A DNA stretch of 64,000 nt. Source: Chloroflexota bacterium (lineage in GTDB: Bacteria > Chloroflexota > Anaerolineae > Aggregatilineales > Phototrophicaceae). A model generated the notes under the pieces. It worked only from the letters and a program-made list of their open reading frames with translations. It searched no databases and had not been told where the DNA came from. Each line of letters begins with the position of its first letter. Within the stretch, counting starts at the first letter, position 1. The translations under genes were made by a program, and so were the position numbers. Below are positions 34,176 through 43,097 of the stretch, in pieces. Where the stretch lies: NCBI GenBank assembly GCA_011523545.1, contig WTGN01000070.1, positions 1 to 64,000 of the forward strand. The letters are read 5' to 3'.

Positions 34176-36590
34176 TCAGGCGCGCGCCGCTTGACCCCGC
34201 GCCAGCAGCGAGAGCACGGTGTAGTTGTTGGCGCGCTCAGGCGCGTCGATGCGTTCGTCGCCGTGGATGTGGCGCAGGCAGCGCAGCAAATGACTCTCGA
34301 TGACCAGTTGGCCGCGCGTGCGCGATTTCAGCCAGCTTTCGCCCCAAATCTCCGCCGCCACGCTGATGCAGTGCAGCGCCTGCTCTGCAAGCGGACCACC
34401 GGTCTTGGCCGGCAGCAACTCGTCGATCAACTGCCAGCGCATATCTTGCCATTTGCCGGCGGCGATGATGGCGCCCGCGAAGAGCACAACATTGCGCCAG
34501 CGCGCGTAGTCATGGCAGAGCAGGGCGACGATGTTTTCGGGAAAGGTCCAGCCTTCCGCATTCGCCGCCCGCAGCCCCGCCGGCATGGGGCATTCGTCAT
34601 AGAATTCGATCAATGCGCTAGCGGCCAAATACTCCTGGATCGTCAGATGGGGAAAACGGTAGAGATTGGGCGCGTCTGAAACCAGGATGCCATTGCGCGT
34701 CGCCAGATACTCCAGCACGTCTTCAATGCCGGCGCCCAACCCGCCGCCGAGCGCTTGCTGTTCGATCAGCTTGTCCAGCAAGCGCGCGCGCTGGATGATC
34801 GTCGGGTAGCGCTGGTAGGTCTTCTGCTCGGAGTGCAAGTCAAAGGCGATCAACTTGAGCGCCGCCCGCATCCGGTCGAGATTGATGCCGGCCAGCTTCT
34901 CGTGCAATTTGTCCGCCGGCGACGGGATATTCCAGCGGTCAAGCAATTCGACGGTGTGCTCATAGAGCTCGGCGCGCTTGTCCGGCAATTGCTTGTAATC
35001 TTCATGGATCATCGTCAGCAAGGCCAGCATCAAGGGCTGGCGGGCCAGCGGCCAAAGCGCGCGGTTCTCACGAATCGCTTTGTTCAGGTCAGCCGCCATC
35101 AGCGCGCCCTGCTTGGCGGCGACAGCCCGCCCGCCGAGCACGCTGGGCCGCGTCTCAGCGACATTGGCGTACCAGCGCTCGATGTAGCTCTTGACTTGCC
35201 GCCAGGTGAAAGGCGCCAGCTCGGCCGAGGCGAAACGCTCGGACAGGCGCCAGCGCGAGTCATAGCGGTAGGCGTAAGTCCTGCTGGTGACGATGATGCG
35301 GCAATTGGGAAAGCGGTCGGCCCAATTCTCGATCACCCGCTGCAGAATAATGCGGTCGCTCGCCTCATAGACCTCGTCCAGCCCATCAAGCACGAGCAGG
35401 CTGCCATGCGTCGGCACATCGGTCTGGGTCAGGTAAGCCTCCAGATGAGGCGCCAAATTGCCGGTGGCATTCTTCACATAATTCAGCAAATGCTCGGAGG
35501 TCGCCGCGCTCAATGATTTTGGAAAGAGATCCGGCGAATTGGCGAAATCGCGCAAGCTGACGTAGATGGGCAGGATCGGGCCATGAATCCAGGACGCGCC
35601 CAGCATCTCCAGCCCTTTGACATTGTCCTGCCGCTCCGCGCGCGGGTCACAAGCGTAGGCAAGCGCGGTCACGATGAAGCGGCACAGTGAGCTCTTGCCG
35701 GTGCCGGCGGCGCCGGTGATGACAACCAGAGGGTTCGCCGAGATCACTTCAAATACGGACTCGCGCACATAACCCATGTCGCGTTCAATCGCCTGGAAAC
35801 GCCGCGCGTTCAACTCTTCATCGCCGACAGCGTGGAATTGGCGCTGGTCGGTCCAAATGTCAACCGGCGTATACAGCTGATGCAGCATGGTCGGCGTATA
35901 ATGCTGCGAGGCCGGGTGGATGGTTGTGGTCGGGATGTTCCACTCCGAGCGGACCGCCGCCAGGTAGGCCTTCAAGGCCGCTTTGTTGCCGTGATAATGT
36001 TCGGCGACGATGTTGACATCCTGCCCGGCGAAGATGACGTGGCCGCCCGCCGAGATGCTGCCCGCCTGCACCCGCACAGCCGATGGGTAGTCGCGCTGCT
36101 CGCGCATCGCCTCCAGCAGATTGCGCGCGAACAGGATCGCCTGCTTGCCCTGATTGGCCGAGCCATCCAAGCCGCCAGTCGCGACAATCAGCCAATCCAG
36201 GCCGACGAGCTCCTCGCTATTCATCTTCTCAGGCAGGAGGTCATGTCGCGCCAAATCTTCCGCCGTGCGCTCGTAATTTCGGTCGCGGTAAATCTCTGTC
36301 AGGCGCTTGCTCAAGGCGGCGCAATAGCGGAATTTCTTTAGCAGGCGGCGCAGCAGCGTGAGCTTGGCGCTCGGGGTGGGCATGACCGGCGTGAAGACCA
36401 TCATGACCAGCTTCTGGTAGGGCGAATCGAGCGTGCTGCTGTCGGCTTGCCGCTTCAGCTCAGCCCAATTTGTCTGCACGAAAGCGCGCCAGGCCGCCGG
36501 CGATGTGATCATCATCTGGCTTGGGGCAGCCCGCGTCGGCGCTGTGATCGCCTTTGACGGGTACTGTTGAACGGGACGGTTCATTGACAT
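34176..36590 (-). CDS. NACHT-family STAND NTPase
   Basis: An 804-residue signal-transduction ATPase. Residues 1-170 are helical and may be an effector-associated or adaptor domain. A short beta stretch around 176-195 contains GGHVIFAGQDVNIV, shared with the adjacent 172-residue protein. NACHT features follow: Walker A ITGAAGTGKSS (291-301), Walker B LLVLDGLDEVYE (398-409, with the NACHT small-residue/acidic pattern) and sensor IIVTSRTYAY. The C-terminal ~250 residues are helical, without clear LRR or TPR units. STAND ATPases act as ligand-triggered oligomerising switches, many in antiphage immunity. It is the third gene downstream of a TIR-NACHT-HEAT gene in the same operon. No membrane segments. 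Confidence 0.85.
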   Translation of the reverse strand: MSMNRPVQQYPSKAITAPTRAAPSQMMITSPAAWRAFVQTNWAELKRQADSSTLDSPYQKLVMMVFTPVMPTPSAKLTLLRRLLKKFRYCAALSKRLTEIYRDRNYERTAEDLARHDLLPEKMNSEELVGLDWLIVATGGLDGSANQGKQAILFARNLLEAMREQRDYPSAVRVQAGSISAGGHVIFAGQDVNIVAEHYHGNKAALKAYLAAVRSEWNIPTTTIHPASQHYTPTMLHQLYTPVDIWTDQRQFHAVGDEELNARRFQAIERDMGYVRESVFEVISANPLVVITGAAGTGKSSLCRFIVTALAYACDPRAERQDNVKGLEMLGASWIHGPILPIYVSLRDFANSPDLFPKSLSAATSEHLLNYVKNATGNLAPHLEAYLTQTDVPTHGSLLVLDGLDEVYEASDRIILQRVIENWADRFPNCRIIVTSRTYAYRYDSRWRLSERFASAELAPFTWRQVKSYIERWYANVAETRPSVLGGRAVAAKQGALMAADLNKAIRENRALWPLARQPLMLALLTMIHEDYKQLPDKRAELYEHTVELLDRWNIPSPADKLHEKLAGINLDRMRAALKLIAFDLHSEQKTYQRYPTIIQRARLLDKLIEQQALGGGLGAGIEDVLEYLATRNGILVSDAPNLYRFPHLTIQEYLAASALIEFYDECPMPAGLRAANAEGWTFPENIVALLCHDYARWRNVVLFAGAIIAAGKWQDMRWQLIDELLPAKTGGPLAEQALHCISVAAEIWGESWLKSRTRGQLVIESHLLRCLRHIHGDERIDAPERANNYTVLSLLARGQAARA

Positions 36591-36659
36591 TTCTCAGCGC
36601 TGCAGTTTGCAGACGACTTGTCAGGCAGGTTTGCGCGCTCGGCGGCGCCCGGCAGCGCG

Positions 36660-37178
36660 CTAGATTTTCTTGGCTGCCCGATGCCCGGCGACCGCCTCCT
36701 GAAAATTGATGGCGACTTCGCCGACGCTGGCGAGGATGGCGCCGACCAGCGGCTGGTCGAAGAGCGTCAGGGCGGCTGCGGTCAAGGCGGGCGAAAAGCG
36801 CAGCAAGGACTTGGCGGCGCGCACGAGAATGCGCGGATTGGGTCTCTTGCTGGTGGTGAGCTGAGCCTCGACGGTGTGCAAATCGTGCATGGCCGCCTCA
36901 CGATTTTGCGTATCGAGGTTTTCTTTCTTGATTGTGTCCTCGACGCCTCGGATGCACTGCAGCATCATATCGAGCTCTTGCGGCGTCGTTTCGACCCCGC
37001 CGACGGTGACGGTCTGGTTGGTATGCTGCGCCACATCGCCGCCCGTCTGCACCTTGACCTGGCCATCGCGACCGGCGAAAACAACATGCCCGGTCACTGA
37101 CAAGTGGTCAATCTCGATGTTGATATCGGGCCGCTGCGGCATGCCATCCGGCCGCCCGCGATCGCTTGAATTCAGCAT
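36660..37178 (-). CDS. Small cassette protein with GHVVFAGRD beta motif and helical C-terminus
   Basis: A 172-residue protein of unknown function. Residues 18-62 form a series of short strands (INIEIDHLSVTGHVVFAGRD, then VKVQTGGDV and QTVTVGG). The motif at 30-38 nearly repeats GHVIFAGQD of the neighbouring NACHT protein. Residues 65-170 are helical, with a Pro-Asn break (SKRPNPRILVRAAKSLLRF) before a hydrophobic pair of helices (ALTAAALTLF, LVGAILASVG). That layout resembles adaptor or effector-associated domains in bacterial conflict systems, which is inference. GGAGGGAC precedes the ATG. Gaps of 54 and 69 bp to its neighbours place it inside the four-gene cassette. It could be the adaptor linking the TIR proteins to the NACHT protein. 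Confidence 0.75.
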   Translation of the reverse strand: MLNSSDRGRPDGMPQRPDINIEIDHLSVTGHVVFAGRDGQVKVQTGGDVAQHTNQTVTVGGVETTPQELDMMLQCIRGVEDTIKKENLDTQNREAAMHDLHTVEAQLTTSKRPNPRILVRAAKSLLRFSPALTAAALTLFDQPLVGAILASVGEVAINFQEAVAGHRAAKKI

Positions 37179-37232
37179 GTCTGTCCCTCCACCACGGTCA
37201 CTACAATGTTACGCTGCGCTCTCGATTGAGTT

Positions 37233-38966
37233 CTAAGTCAAGCCCACAAGTCGAATGCCGATAGACGAATAGCGCACGCGCGGATCAAGATAATAGCGGA
37301 ATGATGTCTGCGCGCGGTCGCAAGGGCTGACGAAGCTGCCGCCCGCCACGGCGCGGCGAAAGTCCCGCCCGGCATCGGCAGCGGCGGCCGTATTCAGCGT
37401 CCATTCCCAGATGTTGCCGGCCATATCGTATACGCCATAAGGGCCGACGCCCTTGTGATAGCGGTCGACCGGCGTCGTCGATTTGAGCCCGGTCTCAAGC
37501 GTGTTGCAGCGCTCTTCATCAAATTCATCGCCCCAGGGATAATATCGGTCATCGTCGCCCTTGGCCGCGCGCTGCCATTGGGCAATCGTCGGCAAGGAAA
37601 TCTTCATTTGAAGCAGGTTGCCCAGCCAGTTGGCAAAAGCCATCGCCTCGTACCAATTTACGTTTTCCCGTGGTCGATCGTCGCCGCTGAAGCGCGCGGC
37701 GGCAACGCCCTTGCCCAGGTTGAACCAGCGCCTGGCATGCTCCGAGAAGCCCCACCAGCGCGGGTTACGATAGCCGTCCTCAGCCTCCGCGAAGATGGCG
37801 AACTGCGCATTGGTCACCGGATATTTGCTCATCACAAAATTGTCAACCTGCTCAGTCACCTCGCCGAAATCTTCATCGGCGCCCACGATGCTCGACAAGG
37901 TTACCGATCCGTGAGGAACGTCACACCATTGTAGCATAGGCAGGACATCTTTTACGCTGAGCCCGGCGTCATCGCTGGTGGCCCGCTCGCTGGCGACGGC
38001 GATAACCGGCCGGGAAATCTCGGCGGTAAGCGCTTTAGCCGGCGCGGATTGGGCTTGTGGGCGGGCCGCTGTTTCGCCGCGGCCGTGATTGCGAGGCGCT
38101 TGGCTTGCGCTAGAGCCCGGCGCATTCGCTGGCGGTCGCCTGGCTGCTCGCGCTCCTGATGGGCGTGGGGGCGCCTTGCCTTCTGCCGCCCGCGCGGTAT
38201 CGCCATTTTCGCAAAGGCGGCGCAACCCGCGGGGATCATAATCGCCGAATTCCAGTCTGAACTCCTGTAGCGCTTCGCAAGCAAGCGTACGCGTGCTTTC
38301 AAAGGCGAACAGCGCGACGATGTGCTGGTACTCACGATGCGCTTCTCGGGTCTCGCTGCGTTCCGCCACCGCGCCCTCGGCAATTCGAAGCAGCTTGTCC
38401 AGGCTTACAAAGCGCGATTGATAACCGCTAGACTTCGCCTGTTTCAGCAGCAAGATCGCATTGTCATAATCGCCTTGCTCCAGAGCGCTCACCGCCTTGC
38501 TGATCAACGCTGCCGGATCGGCGGCGGAGGCCGGGCTGCTCTCGGCGGCGTCATTTGCCGCGCTTAGCTTGGGCCTGTTGCCGGCCCGCTTTCTTTCCAC
38601 CACCAGGATCGCGTTCAAGAGTTGCGCCACATTTTCCACCGTCAAGCTGTCGCAGAGGTCAACGTATTGCCACTCCTTCATCGTGGCCGGCAGCACGGTC
38701 TCGCGGTTAATCAGAACCGGAATGATGTCGCGTTTTGAGCGCAGCGCGATCTCAAGCTCGCGGCGGCAATACAGCGACGCCACCGAATCGGGCGAGAGCA
38801 GATAGATGAAAACTTCGCACCAATCCAGGCGGCGCAATATCTCCTTCCACCAATCCTGCCCGGCATAGAGACGCTGGTCATACCAAACATCATGGGCATG
38901 CAAGGTCTCGATGATGCGGATGCAATAGGGCTTGTCGACGCGGGCGTAGCTGACGAAGATCTTCAT
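37233..38966 (-). CDS. TIR domain protein with C-terminal FGE-sulfatase/C-lectin-like domain
   Basis: A 577-residue protein with a TIR domain at 1-125 (MKIFVSYARVDKPYCIRIIE; DWWKEILRRLD; LLSPDSVASLYCRRELEIAL). The catalytic NADase Glu is expected at E70. A helical TPR-like stretch (about 150-245, ALEQGDYDNAILLLKQAK) and a Pro/Ala/Arg-rich linker (258-335) follow. Then comes an FGE-sulfatase (SUMF1, C-lectin-like) domain at 345-575: FVMSKYPVTNAQF, ENVNWYEAMAFANWLG, YPWGDEFDEERCN, GVYDMAGNIWEWT, AVAGGSFVS, SIGIRLVG. Only one Cys (C549) lies near the FGE catalytic site, so it is more likely a ligand-binding fold than an oxidase. The ATG overlaps the stop of the TIR-NACHT-HEAT gene (ATGA). Confidence 0.88.
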   Translation of the reverse strand: MKIFVSYARVDKPYCIRIIETLHAHDVWYDQRLYAGQDWWKEILRRLDWCEVFIYLLSPDSVASLYCRRELEIALRSKRDIIPVLINRETVLPATMKEWQYVDLCDSLTVENVAQLLNAILVVERKRAGNRPKLSAANDAAESSPASAADPAALISKAVSALEQGDYDNAILLLKQAKSSGYQSRFVSLDKLLRIAEGAVAERSETREAHREYQHIVALFAFESTRTLACEALQEFRLEFGDYDPRGLRRLCENGDTARAAEGKAPPRPSGARAARRPPANAPGSSASQAPRNHGRGETAARPQAQSAPAKALTAEISRPVIAVASERATSDDAGLSVKDVLPMLQWCDVPHGSVTLSSIVGADEDFGEVTEQVDNFVMSKYPVTNAQFAIFAEAEDGYRNPRWWGFSEHARRWFNLGKGVAAARFSGDDRPRENVNWYEAMAFANWLGNLLQMKISLPTIAQWQRAAKGDDDRYYPWGDEFDEERCNTLETGLKSTTPVDRYHKGVGPYGVYDMAGNIWEWTLNTAAAADAGRDFRRAVAGGSFVSPCDRAQTSFRYYLDPRVRYSSIGIRLVGLT

Positions 38967-41900
38967 GCGTCTATCCGCTTCTCGGCGGGGCCGACCGCCT
39001 CGAGCAATGCCCGGCTGGCGTCGCTGTCGATGCGCTGCAGGGTCTGCACGGCGAGCTCATGCAGCGATTCGTCCTCCCAAGAGGGCTTCGCGGTGTCATT
39101 GAGCAGTTGCTTCAGGATGGGTAGATCCGTCTCGTTCATTTGTGGCGCCAACTGGCGCATCGCAAAGCAGCGCAGGTGGAAACTACTGTCGCTCAGCGCG
39201 AGCTCAAGCTGCGGGCGGGCCCTGCCGGGTGCTATTTGGTGGATGGCTCTAAGCGCGGCAAAGCGCACAAACTCATCCTCATCAGCCTTGAGCCGCTCTG
39301 CCAGCGCCGGGATCGCCGTCGCGTCGGCCAGGTCGCCCAGGGCTTCGGCGGCCGCCTCACGTACGGTCTTTTGCGCGCTGCGCAACAAGGGCGCTATCTG
39401 GCTGGCCAGCTCCCCGGCGTCAAGCTCGACCAAGGCGCGCAGTACGGCCACTTGCACAATCCAACTTGGATCGTCGAGGCGCTCGCTCAATGCCGGTATC
39501 GCCGCCGGATTCTGCAGCATGGCCAGCGCCTCGGCCGCCGCCCAGCGCACACTCCAATTCGCATCCCGCAGCGAATCACAGAGCAGGTTCAAGACTTGCG
39601 GATTCTCCTTGCCGCGCAGGTGCCGCGCGAACTTGCGCAAAAACTTGGCCGCCTTTTGCGTCCTGCCCCAATCATCATCGCGCAGCACCGCTATCGTGCG
39701 GATGATCTTCTCTTCGTCGCTAAATGTGGTTGAGGCGCTGTCCACCGCCGCGTCCGAGCCTGTGGCCGGCGCAACGCGAATCGCGCCGCTGTCTTTAGGC
39801 GTCGATTCTATGGCCCGCAAGGCGTCGCGCGCCAGCTGGCCAATGGTGACGTCGCGATAAGGCGCCCGGCGTCCATCTTCAAGCAGCGCGCCCAAAGCGG
39901 CCGCCGCCCGTTGATCGCGGGCGTCGCCGAGGATGTCGATGGCAGCTGCAACCGTCGTCGCGCGATCACTGTCCAGAAGATCGACAAGCGCCTCAGTGTC
40001 CAGCGCTTGCATCGTCTTCAGCAGACTGGCAACCGCATCCACGATGGAATAGTCGGGGTCGGCCAAAGCGGCGACCAATGCCTTTCTCGCCGCTACCTCA
40101 TTCTCAAAATGAGCCAAAGTCTCGTAAGCGGCGAGGCGAATGCGCCCGTCTTCATCGTATGCGGCCTCCAGCAGCGGAGGCAAGGCGTCGCTGGCTGCGT
40201 AATCCTTCAGCTGGGCCAGCGCATGGCAACGCTGCTGCCAATCGGCGTCGCTCAGTTGATTGCGCACCGGGGCCGGCAGCGCGCTGGCCGGCGCCGCTTC
40301 CGCCTGAGCTTTGCTGTCATTGAACAGCGGCCGGCCATAAACCAGCGCCTCGATATTGCTGCCGGCGACAATCGTGGACTCGGGCGGATCGCTCAAGACG
40401 GCGCTGATGGCCCCCAACAGCTGTTGGAATCCCTGACGGTTCGGCATTTGCTTGATTGACTGCGCTATCCGCTTGCGCAATTCCTCGGCGTTTGATTTCG
40501 AGTGGATCGCCGTTTCCACATCTTCCGGCAAGTCGACCGATTGCGCCGCGACCTGCGCCAGGCCGATGGCAATATCGATCTCATCGCAGTCAACCACCAA
40601 TTCGTAGAACCCAGGACCCAGTGCCAAGCGCCGCGCGTCCGCCAGCGCAAGCAGCCGGCTCGTCACCCGCCGCTTTCTTTTGGCCAGCGCTGTGATGACA
40701 GCGGCCCGATGGTCCGGCTGGTCTTGCGACCAACGCAGGACACGAACCAGCAATTCAGAATAAGCGAATTTCATCAGAGCCAGGACGAGCTCGCTCTGGT
40801 CGACGCCCTCGCCGGTTTCCAGGTCATCCAGCAGCAGAATCGCTGAGGGCAGATACTTGATCTCGCCGAGCAGCCAGAGGGCGTTCCGGCGCCGCTGCCG
40901 GTCCTGATGGCCCGAGAGCTTGACCAGGTAGGCCAGCGCCAGCGACAAGCCGTATGAGCCAAGACGCTCCGTTATATGCGCGCCCGAGGCCTGATCCAGC
41001 TCTTCGAGCAATTGCATAAAATCGAGCGGCAATTCAAGCGGTAGCGCCCGGATCTCATGCCAGAGCCACAATTGCTGCGCATTGCCGTAACGCGCCAGTT
41101 GACCAACCAGCATTTCAGCTGTTTGCGCCGCGTTGGGCAGGGCTTTTATGGCGGCGCGAAAGGCCTCTTGGGCGGCCGGGTTTTGCGCGCAGAGCTGCAC
41201 AAGTTTGCTTATCAGCGTTTCCTGGAAGGCGCCGGACAACTCTGGATGCCGCTGCAAGCAACTGGCGGCGAGAAAGGGGTCAATATCGGCGATCTGATCA
41301 ATGACTTGAAGCCGACTCACGTGGGATAGACTGCTGACTAGCACGAGGGTCAATTGGTCCCATTTACTTGGTATGCGCCCGCGCCCGGCGGCGAATTCCG
41401 GCCGGGTCAAGTACTTGTTCAGACCGTCTTTCTTGAGCGCTTCAACCGCCAGACGCCGCTGAATTGCTTCTGATTGGAAACGCAGCGCCGCACCAGTTTG
41501 CTCAAGCAGGCCGAGCTCCAGCGCGCGATCGATGACTCGCGGGTCGATCGACTGGCCGAGGGTTGAATCACGAGGCAGGAAGCGGTGCCTGTCTTGCAGC
41601 ATCATCGACCAGGCGAGCCGCTGCATATCACCCAGAATCCGCTTGTCGTCCAGGCCGCCGCTTGCCGAAGGCCATTGCTGGCTGCGCAGCGAGATTAAGG
41701 CGGACAGCGGATCGCGATGCCATTGGTTGAACGCCAATGCCCGGTCTGCCGTTAGCAATTCCACGCCGATCGCCAGGCTGTCTAATCGCCCGCTCTCAAT
41801 CAGGGCGCCCTTTTGCTTCAATAGCTGCCGGAAACTGTTCTGTTGCTCCAGCGTGAGATATCCGCTGGCAAAGCTTTGCGCGCGTGCCGAATTGAGCTCC

Positions 41901-42907
41901 GCTATCTGTATGATCGGCAGCTTCGGCAAAGCGCTTATCGTGGCGCTCGCCATGACGACTATCCGATGACCCGGGCTGGCGTCAATCCATTGACTAACCG
42001 CCGAGACCATAGCCGGATGCTCCCTGGCGAAATCGCAGAAATTGTCGAGCAGGAGCAGCGTCTGTTGCTGGCCCAGCCAGTGCTGCCAATGCGTCAGCAG
42101 TGGCCATTGCGATTCGACAAATGCGCCGAAGTCTTGATGCTTATCTTCCCAAAGCGCGAGGTCAAGCCAAATTGGAACAGCCTCTCCGCCGTCGCGCATC
42201 GCCGCATGCGCCTGCTGGAGCGCCAGAAGCCGCGCGAAAAAAGTCTTGCCGCTGCCCGCTTCGCCGCGCAGGATGAATTGCGGTTCCGCCCGGGCATGCG
42301 TCAGCAAATTGTCGACCGGCATCGAATTGCCAGCCTTGTTCACGGTGAAGTCCCAAGTCATCTTGGGCTGATACATTCTCGGTCGTATGTCCCCCGTGCC
42401 CGCGCCGGCGCTGTTGCGCAGCGTTGCCCATGACGTCGGCATCTTGGCCAGGGCAAGCTCGACCTTCTGAATAAAGCCGCGCAGATAATCGAGCCGCTCG
42501 CCCGTCTTTTCCACCGCTTCCGATTGCGGGATTTGGCTCAAGAGATTTTCCACGCTGAGGTCAGTCGGGTCGTCGAACCATCGGCGGAAATCGATCCAGT
42601 CGCTGAAGCTGAAATCGGCAATCTTTTCGGTGGAAAAATCGCGCGGGATCACCGCGGTGACGGCCATGCCTCGGCTTTGAAAATACTCGAACTCGGCTCG
42701 GCAGTGAGGCGACTCCAGATAATCATCGGTCACGAGGGCAATGACGCCGGTGGCGCGCGGCCGCAGCTGGCGGATCTTGGCGCTCCAATCTTCACTGAGG
42801 TCGATTTCGAAGCGATCAAGCCAAACATTGCGATAATAGCGGAGTAGCAAGGTAGAAAGCTGCAAGGCATGGGCGCTATCAATATTGTGATAGGAAACGT
42901 AAATCAA
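38963..42907 (-). CDS. TIR-NACHT-HEAT STAND protein
   Basis: A 1314-residue multidomain protein. An N-terminal TIR domain (1-125: MIYVSYHNIDSAHALQLSTL, ALVTDDYLESPHCRAEFEYF) has the predicted NAD-hydrolysing Glu at E72. A P-loop NTPase of NACHT/STAND type has Walker A LRGEAGSGKTFFARLLA (about 213-229) and a Walker B-like TLLLLDNFCDF (283-293). A helical region follows. From about residue 870 to the C-terminus there are HEAT-type repeats (PPLLEAAYDEDGRIRLAAYE; ALVAALADPDYSIVDAVASL). HEAT repeats would sense a ligand, NACHT would oligomerise and TIR would degrade NAD. This is the pattern of known immune STAND proteins; the trigger is unknown. The frame opens with a TTG at 42907, exactly at the TIR start. 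A minus-strand TATAAT sits at 42962-42967. It is the first gene of the cassette. Confidence 0.88.
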   Translation of the reverse strand: MIYVSYHNIDSAHALQLSTLLLRYYRNVWLDRFEIDLSEDWSAKIRQLRPRATGVIALVTDDYLESPHCRAEFEYFQSRGMAVTAVIPRDFSTEKIADFSFSDWIDFRRWFDDPTDLSVENLLSQIPQSEAVEKTGERLDYLRGFIQKVELALAKMPTSWATLRNSAGAGTGDIRPRMYQPKMTWDFTVNKAGNSMPVDNLLTHARAEPQFILRGEAGSGKTFFARLLALQQAHAAMRDGGEAVPIWLDLALWEDKHQDFGAFVESQWPLLTHWQHWLGQQQTLLLLDNFCDFAREHPAMVSAVSQWIDASPGHRIVVMASATISALPKLPIIQIAELNSARAQSFASGYLTLEQQNSFRQLLKQKGALIESGRLDSLAIGVELLTADRALAFNQWHRDPLSALISLRSQQWPSASGGLDDKRILGDMQRLAWSMMLQDRHRFLPRDSTLGQSIDPRVIDRALELGLLEQTGAALRFQSEAIQRRLAVEALKKDGLNKYLTRPEFAAGRGRIPSKWDQLTLVLVSSLSHVSRLQVIDQIADIDPFLAASCLQRHPELSGAFQETLISKLVQLCAQNPAAQEAFRAAIKALPNAAQTAEMLVGQLARYGNAQQLWLWHEIRALPLELPLDFMQLLEELDQASGAHITERLGSYGLSLALAYLVKLSGHQDRQRRRNALWLLGEIKYLPSAILLLDDLETGEGVDQSELVLALMKFAYSELLVRVLRWSQDQPDHRAAVITALAKRKRRVTSRLLALADARRLALGPGFYELVVDCDEIDIAIGLAQVAAQSVDLPEDVETAIHSKSNAEELRKRIAQSIKQMPNRQGFQQLLGAISAVLSDPPESTIVAGSNIEALVYGRPLFNDSKAQAEAAPASALPAPVRNQLSDADWQQRCHALAQLKDYAASDALPPLLEAAYDEDGRIRLAAYETLAHFENEVAARKALVAALADPDYSIVDAVASLLKTMQALDTEALVDLLDSDRATTVAAAIDILGDARDQRAAAALGALLEDGRRAPYRDVTIGQLARDALRAIESTPKDSGAIRVAPATGSDAAVDSASTTFSDEEKIIRTIAVLRDDDWGRTQKAAKFLRKFARHLRGKENPQVLNLLCDSLRDANWSVRWAAAEALAMLQNPAAIPALSERLDDPSWIVQVAVLRALVELDAGELASQIAPLLRSAQKTVREAAAEALGDLADATAIPALAERLKADEDEFVRFAALRAIHQIAPGRARPQLELALSDSSFHLRCFAMRQLAPQMNETDLPILKQLLNDTAKPSWEDESLHELAVQTLQRIDSDASRALLEAVGPAEKRIDA

Positions 42908-43097
42908 GCTCTCGTTGATGACAGAAGCCCTCGGCGCGCAAGTATTTCATTTACACAGGTTATTATACTCTTGGCCCGCCGGCGTGATGTTGTATATGAC
43001 CGCAATTCTGGTTTTTGTTCTGCTGCCGCAGCCTGTCGAAGGCAGTTGGCATCGGCTATGATGCAAGTGCATACGACGGCTGGACGGCGGCAACGCA

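Noticed and set aside
34176..43000. A reverse transcriptase or DGR template repeat near the FGE domain
   Set aside because: No RT-like frame and no near-repeat of the gene end was seen in the window; kept only as a hypothesis.
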